Assembly: GCA_905213895.1 (NCBI GenBank)
Contig: CAJMKE010000020.1
Coordinates: forward strand, 1-34,944
Direction of reading: 5' to 3'
DNA length: 34,944 bases
DNA from: an uncultured Alistipes sp.
Lineage (GTDB): Bacteria; Bacteroidota; Bacteroidia; Bacteroidales; Rikenellaceae
Positions 24,220 through 32,316 of this stretch are shown here, one piece after another. Position 1 is the stretch's first letter. Each line of letters opens with the position of its first letter. The position numbers were made by a program, and so were the translations under genes. The notes below the pieces were generated by a model. That model did not search any database, was not told where the DNA came from, and saw nothing but the letters and a program-made list of their open reading frames with translations.

Positions 24220-24330
24220 ATGAAACGATTCGTCGAGGCGGCATTCCGTCGCCGCCGGTTCGGACTTTCGTATGCCGAAGTCGTGGTCATCGTGGCAGTT
24301 GCGATGGTCGTCGGCGCATTGGTATGTTAA
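24220..24330 (+). CDS. Small single-pass membrane peptide, 36 residues
   Basis: An ATG at 24220, 4 bp after the gcvH stop, opens 36 codons ending in TAA at 24330. The product has a basic N-terminal part (MKRFVEAAFRRRRFGLSY) and then a continuous hydrophobic stretch (AEVVVIVAVAMVVGALVC, residues 19-36), the layout of a single transmembrane helix with the N-terminus inside by the positive-inside rule. The C-terminal residue is Cys. Codons are GC-rich like neighbouring genes. The tight spacing suggests translation coupled to gcvH. It could also be the remnant of a longer membrane protein. No family is recognised. Confidence 0.5.
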   Translation: MKRFVEAAFRRRRFGLSYAEVVVIVAVAMVVGALVC

Positions 24331-24364
24331 ATAAGAGTTGTACTAATTCAAATATTACAAAATT

Positions 24365-25324
24365 ATGTCAAAAGTTACAGTTGTCGGTGCAGGCATGGTA
24401 GGTGCTACCTGCGCCAATGTTTTGGCCTGCCGCAACATTGCAAGCGAGGTCGTTCTCGTGGATATCAAGGAGGGTCTTTCCGAAGGCAAGATGCTCGACA
24501 TGTTCCAGGCTTCTGCCACCTCGGGCTACAAGACCAAACTGACAGGCGTTACAGCCACCGATGCAGCGGGCTACAAGGCTACCGCAAATTCGGATGTCGT
24601 AGTCATCACCTCCGGTATTCCGCGCAAGCCGGGCATGACCCGCGAGGAGTTGATAGGCATCAACGCCAATATCGTTAAGGGCGTCGTTGCAAACGCCATC
24701 AAGTGGTCGCCGAAAGCGATTTTCGTCATCATCTCCAACCCTATGGATACGATGACGTACCTTGCACTCAAAGCAGCAGGCGTTCCTAAACGCCGTATCA
24801 TCGGTATGGGCGGCGCGCTTGACTCGTCGCGTTTCCGCTGCTATCTGTCGAAGGCTTCGGGCGCAGGCATTCAGGACATCGACGGTATGGTTATCGGCGG
24901 ACACGGCGATACCACGATGATTCCGCTCGTGTCGAAGGCTGCAATCAAGGGTGTTCCGGTAACCAAACTCATCTCGAAGAGCAAGTTGGCTCAGGTAGTT
25001 GCCGATACGATGGTCGGCGGAGCCACGCTGACCAAGATGCTCGGCACGTCGGCATGGTATGCACCGGGTGCGGCGGGAGCGTCGGTGGTGGACGCTATCG
25101 TGAACGACACCAAGGCTATCATCCCTTGCTCGGTATACCTCGAAGGCGAGTACGGACAGAATGACATCTGCATCGGTGTTCCGGTTATTCTCGGCAAGAA
25201 GGGCGTGGAGAAGATTGTGAAAATCGAACTCACGAAGGACGAGGCTGCGAAGTTCGCCGCATCGGCAGACGCCGTGCGCAAGGTGAACGGCGCGCTCTAC
25301 GAAATCGGCGCACTGACGAAATAA
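24365..25324 (+). CDS. mdh: Malate dehydrogenase
   Basis: The 319-residue NAD-dependent enzyme interconverts malate and oxaloacetate. The dinucleotide loop VGAGMVGATC is at residues 7-16, substrate arginines lie in GIPRKPGMTREE, and the catalytic histidine is His180 in GGHGDT. It is of the lactate-dehydrogenase-like class. Codon use is noticeably smoother and less extreme in GC than in neighbours, as expected for a highly expressed gene. It is preceded by a 34-bp AT-rich gap and followed by a strong intrinsic terminator. Confidence 0.96.
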   Translation: MSKVTVVGAGMVGATCANVLACRNIASEVVLVDIKEGLSEGKMLDMFQASATSGYKTKLTGVTATDAAGYKATANSDVVVITSGIPRKPGMTREELIGINANIVKGVVANAIKWSPKAIFVIISNPMDTMTYLALKAAGVPKRRIIGMGGALDSSRFRCYLSKASGAGIQDIDGMVIGGHGDTTMIPLVSKAAIKGVPVTKLISKSKLAQVVADTMVGGATLTKMLGTSAWYAPGAAGASVVDAIVNDTKAIIPCSVYLEGEYGQNDICIGVPVILGKKGVEKIVKIELTKDEAAKFAASADAVRKVNGALYEIGALTK

Positions 25325-25345
25325 TCGCCGAATCGCGCCATGACG

Positions 25346-25384
25346 AATCGGGACTGCTCGTGAAAGGGCAGTCCCGATTTTTTT
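25346..25384 (+). terminator. Intrinsic terminator of mdh
   Basis: A perfect 12-bp stem (25346-25357 with 25368-25379, core CGGGACTGC/GCAGTCCCG) around a 10-nt loop is followed by a run of seven T (25378-25384). The T-run runs directly into the -33 box of the next promoter. Confidence 0.92.
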
Positions 25385-25413
25385 GTCGGATTGCAAAAAA
25401 TAATCTAATTTTG
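25382..25413 (+). promoter_or_regulatory. Promoter of the membrane protein gene, overlapping the mdh terminator
   Basis: TTTG at 25382-25385 and TAATTTTG at 25406-25413 are exactly 20 nt apart. The TTTG is formed by the end of the mdh terminator T-run. The predicted start near 25419 leaves a leader of about 26 nt before the ATG at 25445. Confidence 0.82.
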
Positions 25414-25444
25414 TGTCTGATAATCATATAAACCATATCGTCGT

Positions 25445-26644
25445 ATGAATGCAAAAGTCCCGCAGAGCATGGATAACACTCTGTTGCTCGTAGGTATGTT
25501 GGCAGGTCCTTTGTTGGTGGAAAACCACGCATCGCCTCTTTTCATAATAATTCTGCTTGCCATTGGCTGCTTCCTTTTATTCCGCGGCAGGTCGTTGCAG
25601 AATCAGGGGGTCGGTCTGGTGCTGCGCGGCATGGGACTGTATGTGCTGTCGTTCGGCTTGGGTGCGTGGTTCTCGACCATCGGTTTCCTGCCGCAATGGG
25701 TGGCGCAGACCGGCAGAACGGTCATACTTACGGCAGGCGGCGTGAGCATGCTGCGCGCTTTGCTGAAAATCGACAATCTCATCGGAAGCGCGCGGCTTAC
25801 GCAGACGACCTGCAACGTGCTTGTTCTGTATATCGTATGGCTGTCGATGACTTCGTTTGTCGACGAATATCTGACGGTGGTGCATCTGACATTTCTGTTC
25901 GCTTGTCTGGTCTATCACAACCTGCACCGTTGCATCAACGGCATCAAGGAGGTGTTTTATACGCAGGCTGGCGAGACATACACCCTGCCGACCGACGTTG
26001 CCGACATTCATCCGTGCAGCGAGGAGAAACCTGTCGTTGCCGCGGCAGCCGTCGTCAGCGTTTTCGGGATATTGCTGCCGGATATGCAGTTCGACACCGG
26101 TTCGCTGTTCGGCTATCTGGATAAGAATCTGTTCGGTCCGTCGCTCGTTTTCCCCGTCATAATGATTATACTGATACGCTATTATACGGCAATAGACCGC
26201 AAGGTGCAGGGCGTCGGGGCGGATGGACAATACGAAGTGAAGGGTTTCGGCAGTCTGATTGTCGCCGTATTGCTCGGCTTATGGGCTGGATTGGCTGCTA
26301 CGATGTTCGATTATTTCCACGACTCGGTGATTATCGTGATAGGCACTCTTGCCATGCTTGCGACGTTTGCATGGATTGAGGCTCCGCAGGGACGACGCAT
26401 GCACAAGACGGTAATGTCGGTCATCGTCAATACCGTTGCGATTCTGTGCGGCACAAGTCTCATAGGAGTAGCCGTTCTGGTCGCCGCTGTTCTGGTCATG
26501 ACCAAATTCATGCACTTTGCGCTGCACGACATGCTCTCTTTCGGTCATTCCGTACAGTTTACCGACAATCTCGGCGATTTCCATGTCCTCAATCTGGAAA
26601 CCATGCGGGACGAGAGTGGCAACAAATGGGAGGAGAAGAAGTAA
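25445..26644 (+). CDS. Polytopic membrane protein of unknown function
   Basis: The 399-residue protein has about eight to ten hydrophobic segments (for example LFIIILLAIGCFLLF near 32-46, VFPVIMIILIRYY near 237, VIIVIGTLAMLATF near 296 and LIGVAVLVAAVLVM near 340). Between them lies a hydrophilic loop around residues 175-200 (YTLPTDVADIHPCSEEK) and the protein ends in a charged 45-residue tail containing FALHDMLSFGHSVQF. I recognise no transporter or enzyme motif. The gene has its own promoter and is monocistronic, with array copy 7 after its stop. Use of TTT/ATT-type codons is somewhat higher than in neighbours, hinting at lower GC. An inner Met at residue 9 is an alternative start, but the leader length supports 25445. 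Confidence 0.82.
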   Translation: MNAKVPQSMDNTLLLVGMLAGPLLVENHASPLFIIILLAIGCFLLFRGRSLQNQGVGLVLRGMGLYVLSFGLGAWFSTIGFLPQWVAQTGRTVILTAGGVSMLRALLKIDNLIGSARLTQTTCNVLVLYIVWLSMTSFVDEYLTVVHLTFLFACLVYHNLHRCINGIKEVFYTQAGETYTLPTDVADIHPCSEEKPVVAAAAVVSVFGILLPDMQFDTGSLFGYLDKNLFGPSLVFPVIMIILIRYYTAIDRKVQGVGADGQYEVKGFGSLIVAVLLGLWAGLAATMFDYFHDSVIIVIGTLAMLATFAWIEAPQGRRMHKTVMSVIVNTVAILCGTSLIGVAVLVAAVLVMTKFMHFALHDMLSFGHSVQFTDNLGDFHVLNLETMRDESGNKWEEKK

Positions 26645-26669
26645 TAGGCGGCGGAATCGCTGGACGACA

Positions 26670-26705
26670 TTAGTGTCCTTAAAGTCTTTAAGGTCATTAG
26701 GGATT
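26670..26705. repeat. 9-bp periodic TTAA/TTAG array, copy 7
   Basis: Cores TTAG (26670), TTAA (26679), TTAA (26688) and TTAG (26697) with spacers TGTCC, AGTCT and GGTCA and a trailing GGATT. It shares the 17-mer CCTTAAAGTCTTTAAGG with copy 4. It lies 25 bp after the membrane protein stop and is followed immediately by a GC-rich hairpin. Confidence 0.85.
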
Positions 26706-26730
26706 TGCGGGCGGAAAATATCCGCCCGCA
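26706..26730. repeat. GC-rich hairpin abutting array copy 7
   Basis: TGCGGGCGGA at 26706-26715 pairs perfectly with TCCGCCCGCA at 26721-26730 around the loop AAATA. On the plus strand it is followed by A residues, so it is not a canonical terminator for the gene on that strand. Confidence 0.8.
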
Positions 26731-26760
26731 AAAAAACGGCGGCAGTATATACTGCCGCCG
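26730..26760 (-). terminator. Intrinsic terminator of the rpoN-glf-flavoprotein unit
   Basis: The perfect palindrome at 26737-26760 (CGGCGGCAGTAT and its complement) is followed on the minus strand by seven T (plus-strand A 26730-26736). It lies about 30 bp beyond the flavoprotein stop at 26790. Confidence 0.9.
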
Positions 26761-26789
26761 TAACGTTATAGACCCTTTTGCCGCTGCGG

Positions 26790-27950
26790 TTATGCCAGCA
26801 ACTCGTCGGCGAGGGCTTCGAGCGAGACAATGTCGCACGGCTTGAATGCCGAGCGGATGGTCGCCGTGTTCTCGCAGATGTCGATTTCCTTCATCGCTTC
26901 GAACATTTCGCGCATCTTTCTGCCCGCCATAGGCGCCCATGTACCGTTCTCGACGATTGCGACCTTGCGCTTCTGGTAGTTTTTGTGGGCGAGTTGGGAT
27001 AGGAAGTTCTCCATCGGGGTGAAGATGCCGCCGTCGTAGGTCGATGCCGCAACCACGAGTTTGTCGTAGCGGAACGCTTCCTCGACAGCCTCCGCCATGT
27101 CGTCGCGGGCGAGGTCGGCGAACGAAACCTTCTTCGCGCCTTTCGCTTCGAGTATCTCGGCGAGTGCGTGCGCCGCCTTGGCGGTGTTGCCGTAAATCGA
27201 GGCGCAGGCGATGAACACGCCGTCGCTTTCGGGGCGGTAACTGCTCCACGTGTCGTATTTGTCGATGTAGTATCCGAGGTTCTCGCGCAGAATCGGACCG
27301 TGCAGCGGCGCGATGGTGCGGATGTCGAGCGTCGCAGCCTTTTTGAGCAGAGCCTGCACCTGCGCGCCGTACTTGCCGACGATATTGAAATAGTATCGCC
27401 GCGCTTCGCAGTCCCAGTCAGCATCGACGTCGAGTGCACCGAACTTGCCGAAGCCGTCGGCGGAGAACAGAATCTTATCGGACTGCTCGTAGGTAACCAT
27501 GACTTCGGGCCAGTGAACCATAGGAGCCATGAAGAATTGCAGCGTATGCGTGCCGAGCGACAGCGTGTCGCCCTCCTTGACTACGATATTTCCGCACTCG
27601 GGCGCGATGTCGAAGAACTGCCGAATCATGGCGAATGTCTTGGCGTTGCCGACGATGCGGATGTCGGGAAACCGCTCCGTGAGCCGTTGCAGGCTCGCCG
27701 CGTGGTCGGGTTCCATGTGCGACACGATTACGTAGTCGGGCGTGCGTCCGCCGAGTTCGGCGAGGAGATTGTCCATCCACTCGTCGGTCTTGCGGATGTC
27801 TATGGTATCCATGACGGCAATCTTATCGTCGAGAATCAGATAGGAGTTGTAGGATACGCCGTCGGGAATGACGTATTTCCCCTCGAACAGGTCGAGCGTC
27901 TTGTCGTCCGCTCCGATGTAACGGACTGATTCGGAGATGTCGTATTTCAT
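26790..27950 (-). CDS. FprA family A-type flavoprotein (diiron, rubredoxin:oxygen oxidoreductase-like)
   Basis: The 386-residue enzyme joins an N-terminal metallo-beta-lactamase-like diiron domain to a C-terminal flavodoxin domain. Iron ligands are visible: His78-x-Glu80-x-Asp82-His83 in SHMEPDH, His146 in MVHWPE, Asp165 in SADGFG and the histidine in APLHGP. The FMN-binding flavodoxin loop reads ASIYGNTAKAAHA, followed later by ASTYDGGIFTPMENFL and GTWAPMAGRKM. Such enzymes reduce oxygen to water or nitric oxide to nitrous oxide in anaerobes, protecting against oxidative or nitrosative stress. It is the last gene of the rpoN-glf unit and is followed by a strong terminator. Which gas is the substrate cannot be read from sequence. 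Confidence 0.95.
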   Translation of the reverse strand: MKYDISESVRYIGADDKTLDLFEGKYVIPDGVSYNSYLILDDKIAVMDTIDIRKTDEWMDNLLAELGGRTPDYVIVSHMEPDHAASLQRLTERFPDIRIVGNAKTFAMIRQFFDIAPECGNIVVKEGDTLSLGTHTLQFFMAPMVHWPEVMVTYEQSDKILFSADGFGKFGALDVDADWDCEARRYYFNIVGKYGAQVQALLKKAATLDIRTIAPLHGPILRENLGYYIDKYDTWSSYRPESDGVFIACASIYGNTAKAAHALAEILEAKGAKKVSFADLARDDMAEAVEEAFRYDKLVVAASTYDGGIFTPMENFLSQLAHKNYQKRKVAIVENGTWAPMAGRKMREMFEAMKEIDICENTATIRSAFKPCDIVSLEALADELLA

Positions 27951-27974
27951 AGGTTAATATTTGGATTATATCGT

Positions 27975-29081
27975 TTATGGTTTCAGTTCGAGTTTCAGGG
28001 CGCGTTCTATCACCTGATGCATGTCGTAGTAGCGGTACTCCGCCAGCCGTCCGCCGAACGTCGTGCGCGGGTCGGCGTCAGCCGCCGCTTTGTATTTCGC
28101 ATAAACCGCGCCGTTGCGGGCGTCGTTTATCGGATAGTACGGCTCGCGGTCGGGCGTCCACTCCTGCGGATACTCGCGTGTGATGACGGTATGCGGCGTC
28201 CGTGCGCCGGCAAAGTGCTTATGCTCGATGATGCGCGTATAGGGCGTTTCGGCATCGGTGAAGTTCATCACGGCGACGCCTTGAAAATTCTCCTGCGCGA
28301 GGGTCTCGCTCTCGAAACGGAGCGAGCGGTATTCGAGCCGTCCGAAGCGGTAGCCGTAGTAGCGGTCGATTTCGCCCGTATAAATCGTGTGTCCGGAAAT
28401 CGCCTCCAATTCGTTGCGATGAGAGAAGAAGTCGCAGCCGAGCCGAACCTCCGTACCGTCCAGCAGAGCGTCGATAAGCGGATTGTAGCCGCCGACGGGG
28501 ATTCCTTGGTACAGGTCGTCGAAATAGTTGTTGTCGAAGGTGAAGCGGACTGGCAGACGCCGGATTATCTCGGGCGGGAGTTCGCTGCACGGGCGTCCCC
28601 ACTGCTTCTCGGTGTAGCCCTTGACGAGGGTTTCGTAGATGTCGCGTCCGACGAGCGAAATCGCCTGCTCTTCGAGGTTCGCCGGTTCGCCGATGCCGCT
28701 CTCGCGCCGCTGCCGGTCGATTATTTCGCGAGCCTGCGCGGGGGTGGCGACGCCCCACAGGGCGTGGAACGTGTTCATGTTGAACGGCAGGTTGTAGAGC
28801 CGTCCCTTGAAATTCGCTATCGGCGAGTTGGTGAAGCGGTTGAACGTCGCGAACCGGCTGACGAAATCCCACACCTCGCGGTTCGACGTGTGGAAGATGT
28901 GCGCACCGTAGCGGTGGACGTCGATGCCGCCGACATTCTCGCATCGGACGTTGCCGCCCGTGTGGTCGCGGCGGTCGATGACGAGCGCGCGTTTGCCCGC
29001 CTGCCGGATGCGGTAGGCGACGGTCGCGCCGTACAAGCCTGCACCGACGATAAGGTAGTCGTATTTAGCGGGTTTCGTCAT
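27975..29081 (-). CDS. glf: UDP-galactopyranose mutase
   Basis: The 368-residue flavoenzyme converts UDP-galactopyranose to UDP-galactofuranose for surface polysaccharide. It has the FAD loop VGAGLYGATVAYR (residues 12-24), GGNVRCE and RYGAHIFHTSN near 57-67, then KGYTEKQWGR and LPVRFTFDNNYFDDLYQGIP, all characteristic of Glf. The open frame continues upstream through rpoN sequence in another frame, but the ATG at 29081 (MTKPAKYDYLIVGAG) gives the normal start and length. It begins 17 bp after the rpoN stop. No glycosyltransferase or capsule genes are adjacent, so this is a solitary glf outside a polysaccharide locus within the window. Confidence 0.95.
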   Translation of the reverse strand: MTKPAKYDYLIVGAGLYGATVAYRIRQAGKRALVIDRRDHTGGNVRCENVGGIDVHRYGAHIFHTSNREVWDFVSRFATFNRFTNSPIANFKGRLYNLPFNMNTFHALWGVATPAQAREIIDRQRRESGIGEPANLEEQAISLVGRDIYETLVKGYTEKQWGRPCSELPPEIIRRLPVRFTFDNNYFDDLYQGIPVGGYNPLIDALLDGTEVRLGCDFFSHRNELEAISGHTIYTGEIDRYYGYRFGRLEYRSLRFESETLAQENFQGVAVMNFTDAETPYTRIIEHKHFAGARTPHTVITREYPQEWTPDREPYYPINDARNGAVYAKYKAAADADPRTTFGGRLAEYRYYDMHQVIERALKLELKP

Positions 29082-29098
29082 TCTGTCGGGTCGTGTCT

Positions 29099-30526
29099 CT
29101 ATATCTGCTTCCGCAGTCGTGCGACGGGGATGTTGAGCATCTCGCGATACTTGGCGACGGTGCGCCGCGCGATGCAGTAACCCTTGTCGTTGAGTATGTC
29201 CATCAGCATCTCGTCGGTGAGTGGGTGCCGCTTGTCCTCGTTGTCGATGCACTCCTGCAATATGTTCTTTATCTCGTAACTCGACACCTCCTCGCCGCTC
29301 TTGGTCTGCATCGCCTCCGAGAAGAGCGATTTCAGCAGTATGATGCCGAAGTTGGTCTGCACGTACTTGCTGTTCACCACACGCGAGATGGTCGATACGT
29401 CGAGGTCGGTGCGGTCGGCGATGTCTTTGAGTATCATCGGTCGCAGGCGGCTGCGGTCGCCGTCCTTGAAGTACTCCTGCTGGTAGTCGAGGATAGTCCG
29501 CATCGTCCGCATCAGCGTGTCGTGCCGCTGCTTGATAGCCGACATGAACCACTTCGCCGAGTCGATTTTGCTCTTGACGAACTGTATCGCCTCCTTGTCC
29601 TTTTCGGTCATGCGGTCGCTCGGAACGCCCATCATGTTGCGGATTACCTCCATGTAGTGGCGGTTGATTTTCACCTCCGGAATGTTGTAGGAGTTGAGCG
29701 ACAGGTCGAACCGTCCGTCGTGATAGTCGAGTATGAAATCGGGGATGATGTACGGCGCAGCCTCGGTGCCGTCCTCCGAATAGAGGTTGCCCGGTTTCGG
29801 CGACAGCCGCTGAATCTCCTGCACGGCGTCGCGGAAATCGTCCTCGCTCACGCCTAATCGCGAAATCAGACGCTCGTAATGCTTCTTCACGAACTCCTCG
29901 AAATAGGAGGTCAGAATCTTCTTGGCGAGCCGCCGCGCCTTGGTCGTCATAGGCAGTTGCCCGAGTTGCAACAGCAGCGATTCGCGCAGGTCGCGCGCGC
30001 CGACACCGACCGGTTCGAGATGCTGGATGATGTCGAGCAGGCGTTCGAGTTCGCCGGCGGACGTCTCGATGCCGAGCGAGAAGGCTATGTCGTCCGAAAT
30101 CGATTCGAGGTCGCGGCGCAGATAGCCGTCGTTGTCGATGCTGCCCACGATGAACGTGGCGAGTTGCATCTCGCGTTCCGTCAGGTTGCGGAAGCCGAGT
30201 TGCTCGACGAGTGACTCCTGAAACGAGCGTCCGCCCGAAATCTGGATGTTGCGTGGACGGTCGTCCTTGGAGAAGTTGTTGATGCGGCTCTTGTACGACG
30301 GCGTGTCGTCTTCGCGCAGGTACTCGTCCATCGAAATCTGCTGGGGCTGTTCGCTCTCCTCCGCCGGCTGCTCCTCTTCGAGAACGATGTTCTCTTCGAT
30401 TTCCTGCTTGATGCGCTGTTCGAGCATCGCGGCAGGCAGTTCCAGCAGTTTTATCATCTGTATCTGCTGGGGCGACAACTTCTGTTGAAGCGATAACGAT
30501 TGAGTCTGGTTGAGTATCATACGCAA
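29099..30526 (-). CDS. rpoN: RNA polymerase sigma-54 factor
   Basis: The 475-residue sigma factor shows the glutamine/leucine-rich activator-interaction region I (QTQSLSLQQKLSPQQIQMIK), an acidic region II (ENIVLEEEQPAEESEQPQQ), the core-binding domain, a helix-turn-helix near ADRTDLDVSTISRVVNSKYV, and the RpoN box ARRTVAKYREMLNIP close to the C-terminus, which reads the -24 element. A second Met two residues in (30520) is an equally possible start. There is no enhancer-binding protein gene in the window. The gene is upstream of glf and separated from asnS by a 213-bp gap that holds a large inverted repeat. Confidence 0.95.
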   Translation of the reverse strand: MRMILNQTQSLSLQQKLSPQQIQMIKLLELPAAMLEQRIKQEIEENIVLEEEQPAEESEQPQQISMDEYLREDDTPSYKSRINNFSKDDRPRNIQISGGRSFQESLVEQLGFRNLTEREMQLATFIVGSIDNDGYLRRDLESISDDIAFSLGIETSAGELERLLDIIQHLEPVGVGARDLRESLLLQLGQLPMTTKARRLAKKILTSYFEEFVKKHYERLISRLGVSEDDFRDAVQEIQRLSPKPGNLYSEDGTEAAPYIIPDFILDYHDGRFDLSLNSYNIPEVKINRHYMEVIRNMMGVPSDRMTEKDKEAIQFVKSKIDSAKWFMSAIKQRHDTLMRTMRTILDYQQEYFKDGDRSRLRPMILKDIADRTDLDVSTISRVVNSKYVQTNFGIILLKSLFSEAMQTKSGEEVSSYEIKNILQECIDNEDKRHPLTDEMLMDILNDKGYCIARRTVAKYREMLNIPVARLRKQI

Positions 30527-30628
30527 TACGGTTTTGTAAAAAATCGTCAGACGCCGGACACGTAGAAAATATATATCAAGAAGCAGTTTTGGATTTGTTC
30601 ACGAGATTATTTTTGTCGATTTTGTGGA

Positions 30629-30691
30629 CGTTTTTCTGTGAGTTTCGAGCCGCATAGCGGGACTATGTGGCGAGAGAATCACAGAAAAACG
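30629..30691. repeat. Large imperfect hairpin (13-bp outer and 9-bp inner arms) between asnS and rpoN
   Basis: CGTTTTTCTGTGA at 30629-30641 is the exact reverse complement of TCACAGAAAAACG at 30679-30691. Inside, GCCGCATAG (30649-30657) pairs with CTATGTGGC (30663-30671) with one G-U pair around CGGGA. The two stems are separated by a small internal loop. The outer stem has T on the 5' side and A on the 3' side on both strands, so it is not a standard terminator. The rest of 30527-30739 is AT-rich with no other recognisable signal. Confidence 0.8.
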
Positions 30692-30739
30692 ACCGTAAAG
30701 CGATACAAAGAACGATGTCGAACAAATTCAAAAACGCTT

Positions 30740-32119
30740 CTAAAATTCCGCGTTCTTCGGTGTGCGAGGGAACGGTATCACGTCGCGGATATTGCCCATT
30801 CCCGTCACGAACAGCAGCAGCCGTTCGAATCCGAGTCCGAATCCGGAGTGCGGTGCCGAACCCCATCTGCGGGTGTCGAGATACCACCAAATATCTTTCT
30901 CCGGAATGCCTAACTCCTTGACCCTTGCACTAAGTTTGCCATAATCCGCTTCGCGCTCCGAACCGCCGATGATTTCGCCGATTTTCGGGAACAAAACGTC
31001 CATGGCGCGCACGGTCTTGCCGTCGTCGTTCTGCTTCATGTAGAACGCCTTTATCTCCTTCGGATAGTTGATGAGGATTACCGGACGCTTGAAATGCTCC
31101 TCGACCAGATAGCGTTCGTGTTCGCTCTGCAAGTCGCAGCCCCAGTCGCACGGGAACTCGAATTTGCGTCCCGACTCTTTGAGGATGCGCACGCCCTCGG
31201 TGTAGTCGAGACGGACGAAATCGTTATTGACGACGAAATTGAGACGGTCGATGAGTTCGTTGTCCCACATCTTGTTCATGAATTCGAGGTCTTCGCGGCA
31301 GTTTTCGAGTGCGTAGCGGATAAGGTATTTGAGGAAATCCTCAGCCAAATCCATGTTGTCCTCCAACTCGTAGAACGCCATTTCAGGCTCTATCATCCAG
31401 AACTCCGCCAGATGTCGCGGCGTATTGGAGTTCTCGGCACGGAACGTCGGACCGAACGTGTATATCTGTCCGAGCGACAGTGCGCCGAGTTCGCCCTCCA
31501 ACTGACCCGAAACCGTCAGGCTGCACGACTTGCCGAAGAAGTCCTGCGAATAGTCGACCTTGCCCTCCTCGGTCTTCGGGAGATTGTTCATGTCGAGCGT
31601 CGTTACCTGAAACATCGCGCCCGCACCCTCGCAGTCCGAAGCGGTGATGAGCGGCGTGTGCAGATAGTAGAACCCGCGGTCGTTGAAGTATTTGTGGATG
31701 GCGTATGCCATTGCGTGGCGGATGCGCAGCACCGCACCGAAAGTGTTGGTGCGCGGACGCAGATAGGCGATGTCGCGCAGGAATTCGAGCGAGTGCCCCT
31801 TCTTCTGCAACGGATAGGTGTCGGGGTCGGCGGTGCCGTAGACCTCTATCGAATCCGCCTGTATCTCGACGCCCTGTCCCGCGCCGAGGCTCTTGACGAG
31901 CCGTCCGCGAACGCAGATGCAGGCTCCCGTGGTTACGGGTTTCAGCATTTCGTCGGTGATTTTGGTCAAATCCGCTACGATTTGTATGTTGGCGACGCAC
32001 GAACCGTCGTTCAGCGCGATGAACGCGACGTTCTTGTTGCCGCGCTTGGTGCGTACCCAACCCTTCGCTACGACTTCCGAGCCGTAGTCTGTCGATTTCA
32101 GTAATTGAGCGATTCTCAT
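30740..32119 (-). CDS. asnS: Asparaginyl-tRNA synthetase
   Basis: The 459-residue class IIb synthetase charges tRNA-Asn. The N-terminal OB fold (VVAKGWVRTKRGNKNVAFIA) binds the anticodon. The catalytic domain shows motif 2 around FRAENSNTPRHLAEFWMIEPEM and motif 3 GFGLGFERLLLFV, with the GSxRE-like segment GGSEREADY. Asparagine rather than aspartate specificity is supported by the AsnRS-type HLAEFWMIEPE and GDW/CDWGCDLQSEHE segments. The open frame extends to 32431, but the ATG at 32119 (MRIAQLL) gives the standard N-terminus and lies about 46 nt from a -7 element. Confidence 0.95.
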   Translation of the reverse strand: MRIAQLLKSTDYGSEVVAKGWVRTKRGNKNVAFIALNDGSCVANIQIVADLTKITDEMLKPVTTGACICVRGRLVKSLGAGQGVEIQADSIEVYGTADPDTYPLQKKGHSLEFLRDIAYLRPRTNTFGAVLRIRHAMAYAIHKYFNDRGFYYLHTPLITASDCEGAGAMFQVTTLDMNNLPKTEEGKVDYSQDFFGKSCSLTVSGQLEGELGALSLGQIYTFGPTFRAENSNTPRHLAEFWMIEPEMAFYELEDNMDLAEDFLKYLIRYALENCREDLEFMNKMWDNELIDRLNFVVNNDFVRLDYTEGVRILKESGRKFEFPCDWGCDLQSEHERYLVEEHFKRPVILINYPKEIKAFYMKQNDDGKTVRAMDVLFPKIGEIIGGSEREADYGKLSARVKELGIPEKDIWWYLDTRRWGSAPHSGFGLGFERLLLFVTGMGNIRDVIPFPRTPKNAEF

Positions 32120-32170
32120 AATTCCTGTATTTTTGTTTTTCGTTTGTCCGAAACTGTATTTACCAATCTG

Positions 32171-32178
32171 CAAATTTA
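32171..32178 (-). promoter_or_regulatory. -7 element for asnS
   Basis: TAAATTTG on the minus strand (plus 32171-32178) in an AT-rich gap predicts a start near 32165. No TTTG lies at the proper distance, so the match is partial. Confidence 0.5.
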
Positions 32179-32283
32179 CAAAATAAATCTCTAAACCTTC
32201 ATGATTTTTGCGAAAAACCTGCCTGCGGCGGAAGTCGGCGTCAAAGAGAGTGTCCGGATGGATGACTTTTGCCGAAATCTGCG

Positions 32284-32291
32284 TATATTTG
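32284..32291 (+). promoter_or_regulatory. -7 element for the GH2-like gene
   Basis: TATATTTG at 32284-32291 predicts a start near 32297, about 20 nt before the ATG at 32317. No -33 TTTG at the right distance; a TTTTG occurs only 12 nt upstream. Confidence 0.45.
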
Positions 32292-32316
32292 TACGATGAA
32301 AAAGAGAGACATTGCC

